Source of the DNA: Tetragnatha versicolor
Taxonomy: Eukaryota; Arthropoda; Arachnida; Araneae; Tetragnathidae
Direction of reading: 5' to 3'
DNA length: 64,000 bases
Assembly: GCA_024610705.1 (NCBI GenBank)
Contig: JANDEH010000001.1
Coordinates: forward strand, 57,213,119-57,277,118
Shown: positions 50,019-61,761 of the stretch, piece by piece
Numbering within the stretch: the first letter of the stretch is position 1
How the letters are laid out: each line of letters starts with the position of its first letter
The notes under the pieces: model-generated
The model's database searches: none
The model's input: the letters and a program-made list of their open reading frames with translations, nothing else
What the model was told of the DNA's origin: nothing
Translations under genes and position numbers: made by a program

Positions 50019-53000
50019 CTGGAACGCAACGAAAGAATTTATTGGTGGCCCATTAACAAAATCGAGGGTAATCCTTAAGGCTTATGGATGAAAGACCTTT
50101 TATTCCGACAAACTATATATGTAGTTTGGCATTTGAATCACGAACGACATTAAAGTAAATAACGTTTCAGGAAATGAGTATTTTAAACTGATGTCAGAGC
50201 AAAAAAAAAGTTAACTCCATTTTTTTTATTTCGTACTGGAGTAACTAAAAATATAACAGTTCAAAGCTCTTATAACTAGACAACTACACTAAAGAGTCAA
50301 ATAAACTGGTATACCAGTCGAATATCATTTTTGGTCAATGCAAGCATGCACAAAGAAGGGCCAGCAAACATATAGGATAGTAAAAAATTTAAATATTAAA
50401 CTTGAGTACTAGGATAATATCGCTCTTGATTTACTTTCTTTTAGCAGTGAAAAGTTTTAAAGAATTACGTAGGTACCGAAAACATTATGCATGAAGATCA
50501 AGTACACAAAAATATTTCAAAATAAAAGCATATGATTGTAAAGTGTTCACCTCTGAAAAAGCTTTCACAGCTTCTTTTACTGACCTGATATTTTTTGCTA
50601 TATGTGTACGATGTCTCTTGAATTCTGGTAAATAGAAGATTTATCACTGTTTTACATCTAAACGAAGAAAAAAATCTAACAATCTTACAAAAAACTATAA
50701 TATTTCAACATCAATGTGATAGTAAAATCTCTATTCAAAGTTAAAGAAAAAGGTTTAACTCACTGAGTCGCATCCTTATCCTGAAAAACAAAATATTAAA
50801 TGTTAACACGAGAAAAGCATTCAGAACTAAGTCGTACCTAATTAAACATATTTATCTTCAACATAATATTCCTATCAAAGATTCGAAGCCTATAGGCGTC
50901 GAAATCTTTAAATATCATATGTTATGCAATATGCCATTGTATTCTCCATTAATATTTTTGTGAGGTTTTATAATTTTGGGCCACCTTATAAATGACATTG
51001 TACAGGTCGTTTCATTTAAGCTATAAACGGAATAGATTTGAATGATGCCGTAAAAATCCATACAACCCCTTACAAATATAGTAAGTTGCAAATAAAAAAA
51101 AATTAACCAAATTTTAATCAAATGTGGGAACATTTTAGAAATTTACCTCTGTTAGTGGATAAACAAGCTCTTCTATCTTAACATCCATTTCTTCTTCACT
51201 ATAAATTCAAAGACAAAAGTAAAGAATAGTTACATTTTTCTAACATAAAGTTATTCCTAATTAAGACTACGTGCAATGCTATGCTTAAATCATAAAATCC
51301 CATGATAATTATGAAGAACACCAGTTTCTTTTAACAAACATTTTTAAATTTTTTTCCCTAGCCTGAAAAAGCAGATATTTATCTACTTACTAACAGCCTG
51401 GTCTACAATGTTTTGTGCAACCTTCCAAATCCTCTTCTATGTCACCTAGATACATAAAACGTCTTTAACACATTTTCTATTTTTCCGTGTAAAGTTTTAA
51501 ATCTTCATCAACTTTTTTCCCTTCTTACATTTTTTTTCATTACATAGGGCTAATGCAAAAAGAAAGAATAATATAATCTAAGTAAGGACTTTTCCAAAAA
51601 TTTGAAATTTAAGAATACACAAGGACAGAATTAACGGTCTCTGTCCTGAAACTTGTGTTTAACAATCTCTGTATAAATAAAAGGCTAACGGGCGATGTGT
51701 GTGTGTATGTATGTATATATGTATGTATGTATGTCCGGGGTAATCTCTTGAAATAGACCACGGACCGAAACCAAACTCGACGTATAGACGTATTCCGAGT
51801 CGGGGAGTAACTTAAGATAGTTTTCAAAGTTCGAAAATCGAATAATTACGAGTAATTAGCGAATTTATAGCCGAAAACGCTTATTTCTCCATTTCTCTAC
51901 TAGAGTAGACTGCTCGACTCACTATTGTTAACTAGATGAAAACTTTAAAAAATAAATATTTTAACAGGAAAAACTCTATAATTGTCCATTTAAAAAGGAT
52001 ATAAGTTGTGAAAACGCTAAAATAAATTCAAATAATTTATTTTGAAACGTTAGTTTCCCCTATTTTAAGATATTTTCCTTTAAAATTTAAATATTTATGG
52101 AAAAGTGTAAATTTTATTTTCATGGAAGAGGACTTTAAAACAAAACATTGTTTCAAATGAAGCGGTTCACTAGACTCATTAATTTACTAGGAAACATTGC
52201 CGAGAACACCGGGAAAAGGAAAATTACCGGGAACATCGGGATAGGAAAAAAAAGTACCGGGATTACCGGGACATAAAAATTACCTCGATCATAGGGATAG
52301 GAAAATTATCGGGAACATCGGGATAGGAAAAGTACCGGGAACATCGGGATATGAAAAGTACCGGGAACATCGGGATAGGAAAATTACCGGGAACACCGAG
52401 ATAGGAAAAAGGCGTCTGGGGTACCGGGATGATTGGTAATTGCTGATTTAAAAATTATAAATATATTTTTTAAAATTTTAATTTTTAAAAAAATATATAC
52501 ACTCCACCCGTGCAAGGCCGGGCATATCCGCTATATCCCGGCCGGGCATATCCATTCATGGAGAACGACTTAAAAATAAAACATTGTTTCAAATGAAGCG
52601 GTTCACTAGACTTTATGATTTACTAGATCTTTTATTATTGTTTCAAATTTGTTATTTTCGTTCGCCAGACTCACTAGGAAACATTGCCGAGAATACCTGG
52701 AAAAGAAAAATTACCGGGAACACCGGGATATGAAAAATTACCGGGAACACCGGGATAGGAAAAGGCATCTGGGATACCGGGATGATTGGTAATTGCTGCT
52801 TTAAAAATTATAAATATATTTTGAGAAAACTTAATTTAAAAAATATTTATACACTCCACCCGTGCAAGGCCGGGCATATCAGCTAGTAGTATCTCTGTAT
52901 AAATAAAAGGCTAACGGGCGATGTGTGTATGTGTGTATGTATGTATGTCCGGGGTAATCTCTTGAAATAGGCCACGGACCGAAACCAAACTCGACGTATA

Positions 53001-56000
53001 GACGTATTCCGAGTCGGGGAGTAACTTGGGATAGTTTTCCAAGCTCGAAAATCGAATAATTACGAGTAATTAGCGAATTTATTGCCGAAAACGCTTATTT
53101 CTCCATTTCTCTACCAGAGTAGATCTGCTCGACTCACTATTGTTAACGAGATTAAAACCTCAAAAATTAAATATTTTAACAGGAAAAACTCGATAATTGT
53201 CCATTTAAAAACTATATCAGTTGTAAAAACACCAAAATAAATTCAAATAATTAATTTTGAAACGTTAGTTTCCCCTATTTTAAGATATTTTCCGTTAAAA
53301 TTTAAATATTTATGGAAAAGTGAAAAATTTTTTTCATGGAAAACGACTTGAAAATAAAACATTGTTTCAAATGAAGCGGTTCACTAGACTTTTCAATTTA
53401 CTAGATCTTTTATTATTGTTTCAAATTTGTTATTTTTGTTCACTAGACTCTTTAATTTACTAGGAAACATTGCCGAGAACACCGGGAAAAGGAAAATTAC
53501 CGGGAACATCGGGATAGGAAAAAAAAGTACCGGGATTACCGGGACATAAAAATTACCTCGATCAGCGGGATAGGAAAAGTACCGGGAACATCGGGATAGG
53601 AAAAGTACCGGGAACATCGGGATAGGAAAAGTACCGGGAACATCGGGATAGGAAAATGATCGGGAACATCGGGATAAGGAAAATAACCGGGAACATCGGG
53701 ATATGAAAAATTACCGGGAACACCGGGATAGGAAAAAAGTACCGGGATTACCGGGACATAAAAATTACCTCGATCATAGGGATAGGAAAATTATCGGGAA
53801 CATCGGGATAGGAAAAAGGCGTCTGGGATACCGGGATGATTGGTAATTACTGATTTAAAAATTATAATATATTTTGAGAAAATTTAATTTAAAAAAATTA
53901 TACACTCCACCCGTGCAAGGCCGGGCATATCCGCTAGTACATAATAAAAATCTATGTATCTGATTTCCTGATTGAACCTTCAATTTACTTCCATATGGTG
54001 CTTGTATGATTATAAAACAACATTAAACTCAGAAATCTGATATTCCTAAATTCGAATCCTCTACTTATTAGGCTTTTATTAAATAATTAAAACTTACCTG
54101 TTTTGCAAAATATCTCTTTCTCATTTGGGTAATTGATTTTCTCGGGATCAAAGCAGCCATATTTTGATATAGACCTATTGAAGGTGCATTCATCTATGCA
54201 ATTCTGAAATTATCAAATAATTTTTTCAATAGATTATATGAGAAATGAAAACAGCCGATAAAAAGCAAATTCCCAAACTCATTGAAAATTTCAATTGTAA
54301 CAATCATTTACAAAAAAGGTAATAAAAATGATTTTTCTAATTACTGACCTATATCTGTTCTTCCGTTACTCTCGAAAATTTTTGAACAACTAATAAAGGA
54401 TAGATTATACTTGTTTTTAAAACATAATAATTTTTTCTCAAAAAATCAGTTTGGATTTTTGCCTAACTCTAATACTGAAAAGGCTATATTAGAATTTACA
54501 AATTTCATTTTTAATAGCATTAACAACAATAAAAAAAACTACTGCTATCTTTTTAGACATTTCAAAAGCATTTAACTCAGTGCAACATGATATTTTATTG
54601 GATAAATTATTTTCTATTGGTATAAGAGATGACTTCCACAATTTCCTAAAATCCTATTTGACAAACCGCACTCAAAAGGTCAAAATTAATAATATTTTTA
54701 GTAAATGCTTCCCCATAAACTGTGGTGTGTTTCAGGGTTCAACCTTAGGTCCCTTATTGTTTCTAATCTTTATTAATGACCTGTGTACCTTGAATTTACA
54801 TGGTAGATTGTTAAGCTTCGCTGATGATACTGTGCTACTGTATTCCGGAGATTCAGTTAATGAATTAAACTTAAAGATGCTTGAAGATCTTGAGAGGATT
54901 CGAAACTGGTTTGCCGATAAATGTTTAGATTTAAATATTGATAAGACAAAGTACACGATTTTTAACCTAAAGCAAAATTCATCAGATAATCTATCTTTAG
55001 TGTATCATGATAAAAATTGTAACCATCATACATGTAGCTGTAAAACTATTGAAAAAGTTTCTTCAATTAAATATTTTGGTATTCACATATCGATTCTGAC
55101 TTGAAATGGAAAAGTCATACTAAATCAATTTCAGATAAGCTAAGATTCATAATGCTAAATTTCTATTATTTAAAACAAAAAGTAAGCAGTAAATTCTTAA
55201 TTAATATACTACTCTTGGATCCAATCACAAATAAACTATGGCTTGATTGTATGGGGAGGAGACTATTACGTTACTCTAAAAAGAATTGATAAACATCAGA
55301 AAAGATTTATAAATTTAATATTAAGCTACCAGCATACAGTTCACCTACCTCATTTTCAGTTATTAAATATTCTCCCTATTCGCCATCTTTTCTTTTATAA
55401 AATATGTCTTAATTTATACTGAAATCCAAATCTATGTAAAAAACGTCACAACATCAACCCAAGAAGAATCAACGAAATTTACAACATCACAATGCCAAAA
55501 AAATCTATCTTCTATAGAAGCTTTTCATTTTTAGCACCGAAATTTTATAACTCTAAACTTGCCATATGAACTTCAAAACTGTCAGTCTATATACATTATA
55601 CTTATTTAAAAAGAAACTTAAAGAATATTTATTTTCAATTGGATACAGTGGAACAGTTTTTTCTTTAGCAGTAATTAAAATCTCTACAGCCTCTTATGAC
55701 CATATTGTTTGCTATTCATTTACATATATTTATTTGATGTACTGAAATTTTTATATATTTTAAAAGACACCCTGTTTGCCACACCTGATTGTATATATTT
55801 TTATGAGTTGTTTTTTCTATGTGTTGTTTATCGAAAAATGTAGATATAATTTTTTTCAAAGGTCATCGATATGGATCAAGATATCCCTGGTGACTAGAAG
55901 TGTTGTTTCTTTGTATTTCTTCTGTTTCTATGTAACCCTATAAGTGTGTAACAATAAAAAAACCTGTGTCACTATCATTAGTTCTATGGACAACAGGTTT

Positions 56001-59000
56001 TTGGTAATTCTTTGGTTCTTGGCAATTTGGGGAACAAGATCGAGTACCTTTTGGCTTAAAGGCCCATATCCTTGGTCTTTCCTCTTTTCATAGTAATCAG
56101 TGCAGTTAGTGGGATATGGAGCCGGTAGTAAAAATTTCTTTACCTAAAACAAGTAGAAAAAATACTCTCTTAATCTCAGCCCTTTCTAAGCCAATATTTC
56201 TCGCGCGCGCTCGTTTTTGTAAAAAATAATATAAATACTAATAAAAATTACCAGTGGGAGGGAGATCCTTTGTACATAGTATGCCTACCTCTCTCAATGC
56301 TATTTAAACTTATAGTTCAAAACAAGAATGTCCTGTGTATAAGCAACTTTAAAATCACTCTGAAAACATCAATTTGATATTAATACGATGGATTAAGTTA
56401 AGTACCCCAGTGGTAGAAAAAAGGTCACCGAGGGAGGAAAAGTTTTTCGTTGATTTCCGAGAACAAATATTGTGCTGTCCTTTAAAAAAAACCACTCCAG
56501 ATTGTACCCTAAAAAAACCCATCGAGATATTTTAAATAAATAATTGAAATAATTTTAAATTCTCATGTGCCCTGTCTTTGTATGCCATTAAGAGTGGCAG
56601 GAACGTAAAAGCAAGTCAAAGAACCGTTTATTTACTTAGTTTTTTGAATAAATAGAAAATGTCGATTTTGGGCTAAAATATGATTTAGTTATGCAGATTT
56701 TGATGCTGTAAAAATATATGTTAGAAAGACTTTAAAGCATTTTTCACGTGGTTTTGTGTTATCCTGTTATTATGAGAATAAAATACTAAACTTTCAGCTC
56801 ATTCCACCAATTAGGGACATTACGGTAGTCTTAGAAATGAGGGGTGAAAAAAACCCATAGGGTGCCTAAAAAACCATTTTTCCTTTTGTAATAAATGACA
56901 AAATAAATAAAAAATTATGCAAAATATTTAATATTATTCATGATATACAACTAATTATGCGAATAGAATAGTTGTTTCAGTAATTCTCGATTTTTTTCAG
57001 TATTTTTGATGAAAACTCAATGATACCAAAAACAGCCATTTTCCATGAAAATATAGCATTTTCCAAGTTTTACTCGAAAATTGGTTTTGAGAGTTAATAG
57101 TTGGGGGTTTAAAACAAAATATCAGTGCCAATTACCGTTTTTAAGCTTTTTTCTAAAAACTGTATTAATTATTTGTATTTAATAGGTCGTTTTTATTAAA
57201 ATCCAACAATAAAAACGCTACTGTCGTTGTGTTTTGAAGGCAAAATTCTTGAGTAGAAAAACTTATCACAGTTTTAATTTTAGAAACAAATTGTAATAAA
57301 TTTGGTTTTAATTATCTTAATTTTTCTCTTTTCTATCAAAATAAACCTTTCAATCATATTTTTTATTAATTTTTTGAGTATTTTCAAAAGTGGGGTTTTT
57401 TTAGGGTACATGGGTTTTTTTTAGGAAAATTGTTTTTATTTTTATTTTTACTTAATTGTTTGCCAATTTGTAACGGAGAGTTGGAATTAAAAATACTAAG
57501 CACTAAAATGTAGTGGAGAGTGAGCCATTACAACACAATTTTGCTCGATTTAATTATTATATTTTTTAAGCTTTTAATGAAAGAAATATGAAAAAGTGGG
57601 TTTTTTTAAAGGACAGCACTATACCTCAATTGCTAAAAAAATTAAAGCATGTTTGAACTGGTTAGATAAAAGAAGTTTTAAGTCAAAAAAAAAGTTTTGA
57701 GTTAACAGGGATTACTGAGATAGTTGCCTCACCTTTTTTAGATACATTTTATAGGTCGTGCAGGGCCGTAAAGAAAATCCGTCGGTGAAGGGATTCACCT
57801 TCATCAAAGGCGAGTGGATGGCCATTTGGATTGCCAAAGGAGTGATGGCGTAAAAGTGCTCCTTACTGCTCGATTTCAAAACAATTTTATACACTAGAAA
57901 ATCATTGAAAAGCGTCAGGATGTTCATACATTCTCCTACCATCTATATGTATCTCTTTTAGATAGGGGAGAGTGGGGTAGTAAGAAATTGTGGGAATAAG
58001 AAACATTTGATTTGCAGCTTTGTGTGTGGGCGTAAAAATCTGAAAAAAAATCACAGAATATCTTCAAGACATACTTCACATCTCATAAAAATTTCATTGT
58101 TTTAGAATGATTATTTCAGTGAAAAATTCCCTCTGTAATAATGCGGCCAGCAAAATTATCCACCTAAAGTCATGCTTTTTCAACTATTTCAATTTATCTT
58201 GCTTTTTATATTACATTCTTATGGAATTTTATTAGTGAATTCTTAAGGAGGTTAAAGGGGCTATATAATTAACCCTTTGTTCTTCAATTTAGGGTTGTGG
58301 ATCATTCTTAAAAGTGCCATGCTTCTTATTACCCCATTTAAACGAAAATATGGGGTAGTAAAAAAATAGCATTTTATACATTAAAATATATTTGTAGAAT
58401 TTTTCTCTTTATTATCTTAATATTTTATTGTTCTTATTTCATTTATCAAGTTAAAAATTTAAATTCAATGAAGTTTATTTTTACTCCATTTTATTGAAAA
58501 CGGTGAGTAATAAGACACAAAATCTCAATTTTAAAAAATTTAGTTTATTTTTAGGGGAATAAACAGTCAGAATAATTTTAGTCGCACCAAATGAAATAAG
58601 AGAAACAATAATTGATTTATTTTTCATGTTTTTCCAAATGTTATATATTAAAATATAGAGTTGTTCAAAACTTTCAACTTGTAACTTTTTTAGACTAATT
58701 TTTAACCGGGCATATATCAATAGATTTTTAATGAATTTTTTTGAAAATTACTAGAGTTATGAAATACTCTTAGAAGATTACATTAATTCCTTCATTTGAT
58801 TTTTAATTGTTTTAATTAGTAAAATAACTAGCTTGTTTCTTATTACCCCTCTTGGGGTAATAAGATAGTCGCTTGGGGGAATAATAAGAAATAATAATGC
58901 TAATAAGAAACAAGCTAAAAACCCCTTTCCCTTTTACTTAGGAAGTGCATTATTTTTTCAAAGAAAGCTGTTAATGATGTAAACATTCTGTAAAAAATCA

Positions 59001-60032
59001 GCTTCATAAACTTAAAGGAGAATCCTGTAGAATTTTGGAATGTTTCTTATTACCCCATTTGAATCTTATTACCCACCTTACACTAGTTTTTTTTAATTAT
59101 TTTTAAATAGTTCATTCAATTTTTGACACTATATATAGCAGCTAGGAATTTTGCTTATTCCCTTCAGAGATAATATATTATCGAACTTTTAAGAGTTTTT
59201 TATTACATTAACTACCCAGTCATGGTAATATTAAAATAAAGTCGTCTAAAATTGTTAATTAGATAAAGTATCTATCGAAATAGTTGAAGATTAAAATACA
59301 TTTTTTGTAAAATACTTTGTAGTAATAAGTTATTTACTTAGAGCAATACTAATTTATTGTCAGCAAATCATTATTAACTTTCTACAATTTCTCTCTACTC
59401 TGACTCTGGTCATGGATAAACTAACTAAAGAGATAGCGTGAGGTGCCATAAGCTTTGAAAAAGGAATTTTCGGAAAATTTCGGAAAAGGAAACGGAAAAT
59501 TTAAAAAAAACTTTTTAGTACGAAATAATTATATGGATTCGTTTCATTCAAATTCTCAAATAGATTTATCATTAATACTTACTGTCAGTTAGACCAACCA
59601 TTTTCAAATCGACTGCAGTGTTTTCCCATAGAACATCAAAAGCGAAGCAGTTAGTGGGCAATCCTTCCATGTTAAATACCGAGAACATTTTTCTGCAAGA
59701 ATTTATCTGTATAATTTTAGAGCTGACATAATTAAATGGATTTAAGATAGGAAAAACTGTGCTGAAGAAGGTGAGTGCTACAAAAAATGTTAACTTTTAT
59801 ATTATGTGGTAAAATTTAAATTAATCTCTAATAAATTTAAACTTTTAAAAAACACTGCAAATTTGAAAAGATAATTTTAAAACACATATCAATGTAATAT
59901 TTACGATTCAATCGGATCATCTCTGAATTCTACAAAGTCGATAAAGTTGATTTTAGAAGTTCCCATTTTTCTGTATAATGAGCGGAAGTTGCTTATATTG
60001 GTTGGCAATTCCATAGGAGTTAGAGCAGGCAT
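49827..60032 (-). CDS. DEG/ENaC (pickpocket-like) sodium channel subunit, 5'-partial, 10 exons
   Basis: Exons in transcript order: 60032-59905, 59692-59583, 57935-57733, 56143-56048, 54203-54098, 51445-51391, 51198-51147, 50780-50764, 50624-50585, 50018-49827; 999 bases including the stop, every junction in frame. The protein covers the extracellular domain with its paired cysteines (NCFAF, PYPTNCTDYY, NCIDEC, GCFDPEK, CTKHCRPGCY), the pre-TM2 segment (QETSYTYSKKYQ) and TM2 with the selectivity motif (GGFLGMWLGLSLIAI, G-L-S), then a basic cytoplasmic tail. DEG/ENaC subunits form trimeric amiloride-sensitive Na+ channels used in chemo- and mechanosensation in arthropods. The cytoplasmic N-terminus and TM1 exon(s) were not found and may lie beyond the window or in 60-64 kb. 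Confidence 0.88.
50585..50624 (-). CDS. DEG/ENaC short exon before TM2
   Basis: One base plus 13 codons, IQETSYTYSKKYQ, donor GTCAGT. This fits the short segment preceding TM2 in pickpocket channels. A longer version ending at 50551 is open in another frame but does not join the microexon. Confidence 0.78.
50764..50780 (-). CDS. DEG/ENaC 17-bp microexon
   Basis: TTTTTCAG precedes and GTGAGT follows a 17-base segment encoding DKDAT plus two bases. Without it the neighbouring exons do not join in frame; with it they do. Very short exons need strong sites, and both sites here are near consensus. Confidence 0.68.
51147..51198 (-). CDS. DEG/ENaC short exon
   Basis: One base plus 17 codons, EEEMDVKIEELVYPLTE, between TTTATAG and GTAAAT. 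It completes the tyrosine codon after GC, giving the family's 'C.Y' pattern. Confidence 0.82.
51391..51445 (-). CDS. DEG/ENaC short exon (C-x3-C-x3-C)
   Basis: 17 whole codons, DIEEDLEGCTKHCRPGC, plus two bases at each end. This is the last cysteine cluster ('C...C.P.C') of the extracellular domain. Donor GTAAGT. Confidence 0.88.
51666..52886 (+). mobile_element. Helitron (non-autonomous), copy 1
   Basis: Starts TCTCTGTATAAATAAAAGG after an A and ends ...GGGCATATCAGCTAG before a T: the A|TC...CTAG|T arrangement with a G+C-rich CCCGTGCAAGGCCGGG hairpin region just before the end. No Rep/helicase coding. Contains minisatellite blocks of 'CCGGGAACATCGGGATAGG' units and an internal copy of the 3' end at about 52498-52545. 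Confidence 0.8.
52892..53937 (+). mobile_element. Helitron (non-autonomous), copy 2, tandem
   Basis: Same 5' (TCTCTGTATAAATAAAAGG) and 3' (CATATCCGCTAG|T) ends, separated from copy 1 by only five bases. It carries an expanded minisatellite (53465-53820). Both copies lie in one DEG/ENaC intron. Confidence 0.82.
53465..53820. repeat. Minisatellite in Helitron
   Basis: More than ten units of about 24-27 bases of the form 'AAAAGTACCGGGAACATCGGGATAGG' varied at several positions. Related blocks at 52195-52410, 52680-52760 and, inverted, 62895-63180. Confidence 0.85.
54098..54203 (-). CDS. DEG/ENaC exon (cysteine-rich domain)
   Basis: Reads NCIDECTFNRSISKYGCFDP and NYPNEKEIFCKTG. Cysteine spacing C-x3-C...C...C matches the thumb/palm disulphide ladder. 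Acceptor ATTTCAG, donor GTAAGT. Confidence 0.92.
54250..55990 (+). pseudogene. Degenerate non-LTR retrotransposon (LINE) reverse transcriptase
   Basis: Begins with KKG..NDFSNYRPISVLPLLS at about 54310-54370, then LDISKAFNSVQHDILLDKL and GVFQGSTLGPLLFLIFINDL, and the catalytic FADDT box (about 54820). The main open part is 54580-55104; several frame breaks occur before and after (e.g. about 54535, 55100, 55250). The last part (55290-55560) reads an old C-terminal region. Jockey/CR1-type RT. Inserted in a DEG/ENaC intron on the opposite strand. Confidence 0.88.
56048..56143 (-). CDS. DEG/ENaC exon (cysteine-rich domain start)
   Basis: 32 codons, phase 0. Reads VKKFLLPAPYPTNCTDYYEK and ends GYGPLSQK, joining NCIDEC of the next exon: the 'PYPTNC...Y....C...C' signature of insect pickpocket channels. 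Donor GTACTC. Confidence 0.9.
56471..57621. mobile_element. TIR element (TGTGCTGTCC ends)
   Basis: 1.15 kb with ends TGTGCTGTCCTTTAAAAAAA and its inverse TTTTTTTAAAGGACAGCACT. A second inverted pair just inside (TACCCTAAAAAAACCCAT and its inverse near 57405) supports it. No transposase. Confidence 0.75.
57733..57935 (-). CDS. DEG/ENaC exon (core extracellular beta domain)
   Basis: 67 codons. Reads ECMNILTLFNDFLVYKIVL, FYAITPLAIQMAIHSPLM, VNPFTDGFSLRPCTTYKMY. IQMAIHSP matches the conserved 'i.v.iH.p' block. I chose acceptor GGTAG at 57936 because it gives the two leading bases that the preceding exon needs. Confidence 0.85.
57964..59084. mobile_element. TIR element (GGGGAGAGTGGGGTAGTAAG ends)
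   Basis: About 1.1 kb with imperfect inverted ends: AGTGGGGTAGTAAGAAA and TCTTATTACCCACCTTACACT. Motif GGGGTAATAAG/CTTATTACCCC is repeated inside (58320, 58845, 59050). No coding sequence. Confidence 0.6.
59583..59692 (-). CDS. DEG/ENaC exon with NCFAF motif
   Basis: Reads KMFSVFNMEGLPTNCFAFDV and WENTAVDLKMVGLTD. The EG-x3-NCF-x-F pattern is where DEG/ENaC proteins have 'G.CytFN'. Acceptor TCTTGCAG, donor GTAAGT. Confidence 0.82.
59905..60032 (-). CDS. DEG/ENaC exon (proximal extracellular domain)
   Basis: Reads LPTNISNFRSLYRKMGTSK and INFIDFVEFRDDPIE. Acceptor TTTCTAG, donor GTAAAT, ending with two bases of a codon that the next exon completes. First exon I can place; TM1 is upstream of it. 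Confidence 0.72.
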
Positions 60033-60184
60033 CTAGAAACACAGAACTAAATAAAAAACAGTAAATCGTAGTGTGCAAGTGAAATATTTTGGATACCTTT
60101 AAGGTCCATAGGATAACATCTTTATCGTTTATTTATAATGCTAATTAACGAAATAATTACGAATCATGTATCAATATGTACTAT

Positions 60185-60760
60185 GTATTTGTATATACAG
60201 TAGGGTCAGGGTGTATCGATTTTTTGGCCTTTTTGGCTTGCGCGGTCCATAGGATAACATAAGGGGAACCTTCAGGGCCAATGTGGCATCTAAAGCTATT
60301 ATCCGAAAATTCTGAAAACAATCACAGGTACTCTCTGCCACCTTAGACAACTTTTCTGCACAAATGCATCATCAAAATAAAAATAAAGTGTTTTTTTTTC
60401 CGATACACCCTAATTCTCTAATATACAGCATAGTGTGGGTGGAAAAACACACATTTTTCGAAATACGCTTACGGGGTGCGCAGATTACTAACTTCTTTAA
60501 AACTCCATTTTCAAGTAATTTTTTGAAAAATATTTTTATTTTAAATCTTCATGCGGCTACTGTGGAATTTTGATCAATATAGCTTCATTAAAAGGTTATA
60601 AATAATTCTGCGGCAGTAGAAGGAATTGTCAAATCAAGCTGAAATTTTTTTTCACGCTTCATTGAAGCTATTCGGCCGAAAATCGCCGCTATCCGTAAGC
60701 GGATTTCGAAAAAAAAATAAAGTTTTTTTTTCTTTCGACACACCCTAATATACAGGATGG
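60185..60760. mobile_element. Possible TIR element with GGGTGT(A)TCGA ends
   Basis: TATACAGTAGGGTCAGGGTG at the left and CGACACACCCTAATATACAG at the right are imperfect inverted copies; a third copy (CGATACACCCTAATTC) lies near 60399. A 17-base direct repeat, GGTCCATAGGATAACAT, is at 60102 and 60246. Confidence 0.45.
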
Positions 60761-60928
60761 TTCGAAAGCCTCGAGGGCAAAAATTCTAGGACTTCTACCC
60801 AAAATAAATTCAAAATCAAGGGTGCTGGGCCGAAATAAAATTCCACAGCCAATTAACATGTTTAAATTTATTTATAAAACTTGCGTAAAGTTTTTGTCAT
60901 GAAAAGGTCGTCTTCAAAATTTGACAAT

Positions 60929-61190
60929 AAGGCTAAGCACGCACTAGAGACATCCGTCGCGGCGACTTGAATCACTAGTCACTTGAGAGCAATGCATTTC
61001 TATGAGGAGATTCTTGGCAATCGGCCTAGAGCATAGAGGAGATATAACCTCCTCTATGCCATAGAGGAGATGTTATATCTCCTCTATGGCCTAGAGTCTT
61101 GTCGCTTGTGCGCGCGCTCTAGCTTCTTGCAATAGCCAGGGGGATAATTTTGTCTGTCGCCGTGACAAAAGTCTCTAGTGTGCGCTTAGG
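60929..61190. mobile_element. Short foldback MITE, copy 2
   Basis: Related to 26022-26235: ends AAGGCTAAGCACGCACTAG and CTAGTGTGCGCTTAGG. The centre (61027-61095) is an extra hairpin array of ATAGAGGAGATATAACCTCC type units. Confidence 0.72.
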
Positions 61191-61761
61191 TTTACTCTTT
61201 TTACTGTTGCATTTTTATTGTTGACTAAAAACTTTACAGTCTTTATAAATAAGTTAAAAAATGATGAATGGCATTGAAGTTTTATTTCTACCCCCCAACC
61301 ATTTTCCCAAAAGCCACCAATTTCATTGCTTCTGACAACTATTTTCACGCTGTATCGCTAACGCATCAGTATTGCTTCGAGGAGCCCGCTTTTTTAGGGT
61401 GAATCTGAACTTAGGAAGTCAATATCGCCAATATTTTTACCTATGCGTTTTTTATAGTACGGTGAGATACGGATTTTGATACTTCAAATACTATTAAAAT
61501 CTAATGTATATTTCGAATTCTAAATCACCTTCAAAGGATCTTGTTCTGGAAGGACATCTCTGCAATAAGAAAAGTGTAGGCGACAAAAACTACTATAGCT
61601 TCGCTCCGGCGTGCAAAAGTTTGGAAAACGCTGGCAGAATTTGCTTTTCTTCATTCTGTGAACATTTTCATAATTTAACAACCATTTATAAATAATCTTT
61701 GAACTCTTTATACAGTATATTGTAGAATTGTAGTACTTATTGTTCAATTGTAGGGGTACAA

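Noticed and set aside
50551..50624. Longer DEG/ENaC exon reading FKRHRTHIAKNIRSVKEA
   Set aside because: Open, but its phase does not join the 17-bp microexon or the exon at 51147; the shorter exon ending at 50585 joins in frame and resembles the family.
52195..53820. CRISPR-like array of short direct repeats
   Set aside because: Units are contiguous, variable and spacerless, in a eukaryotic Helitron: a minisatellite.
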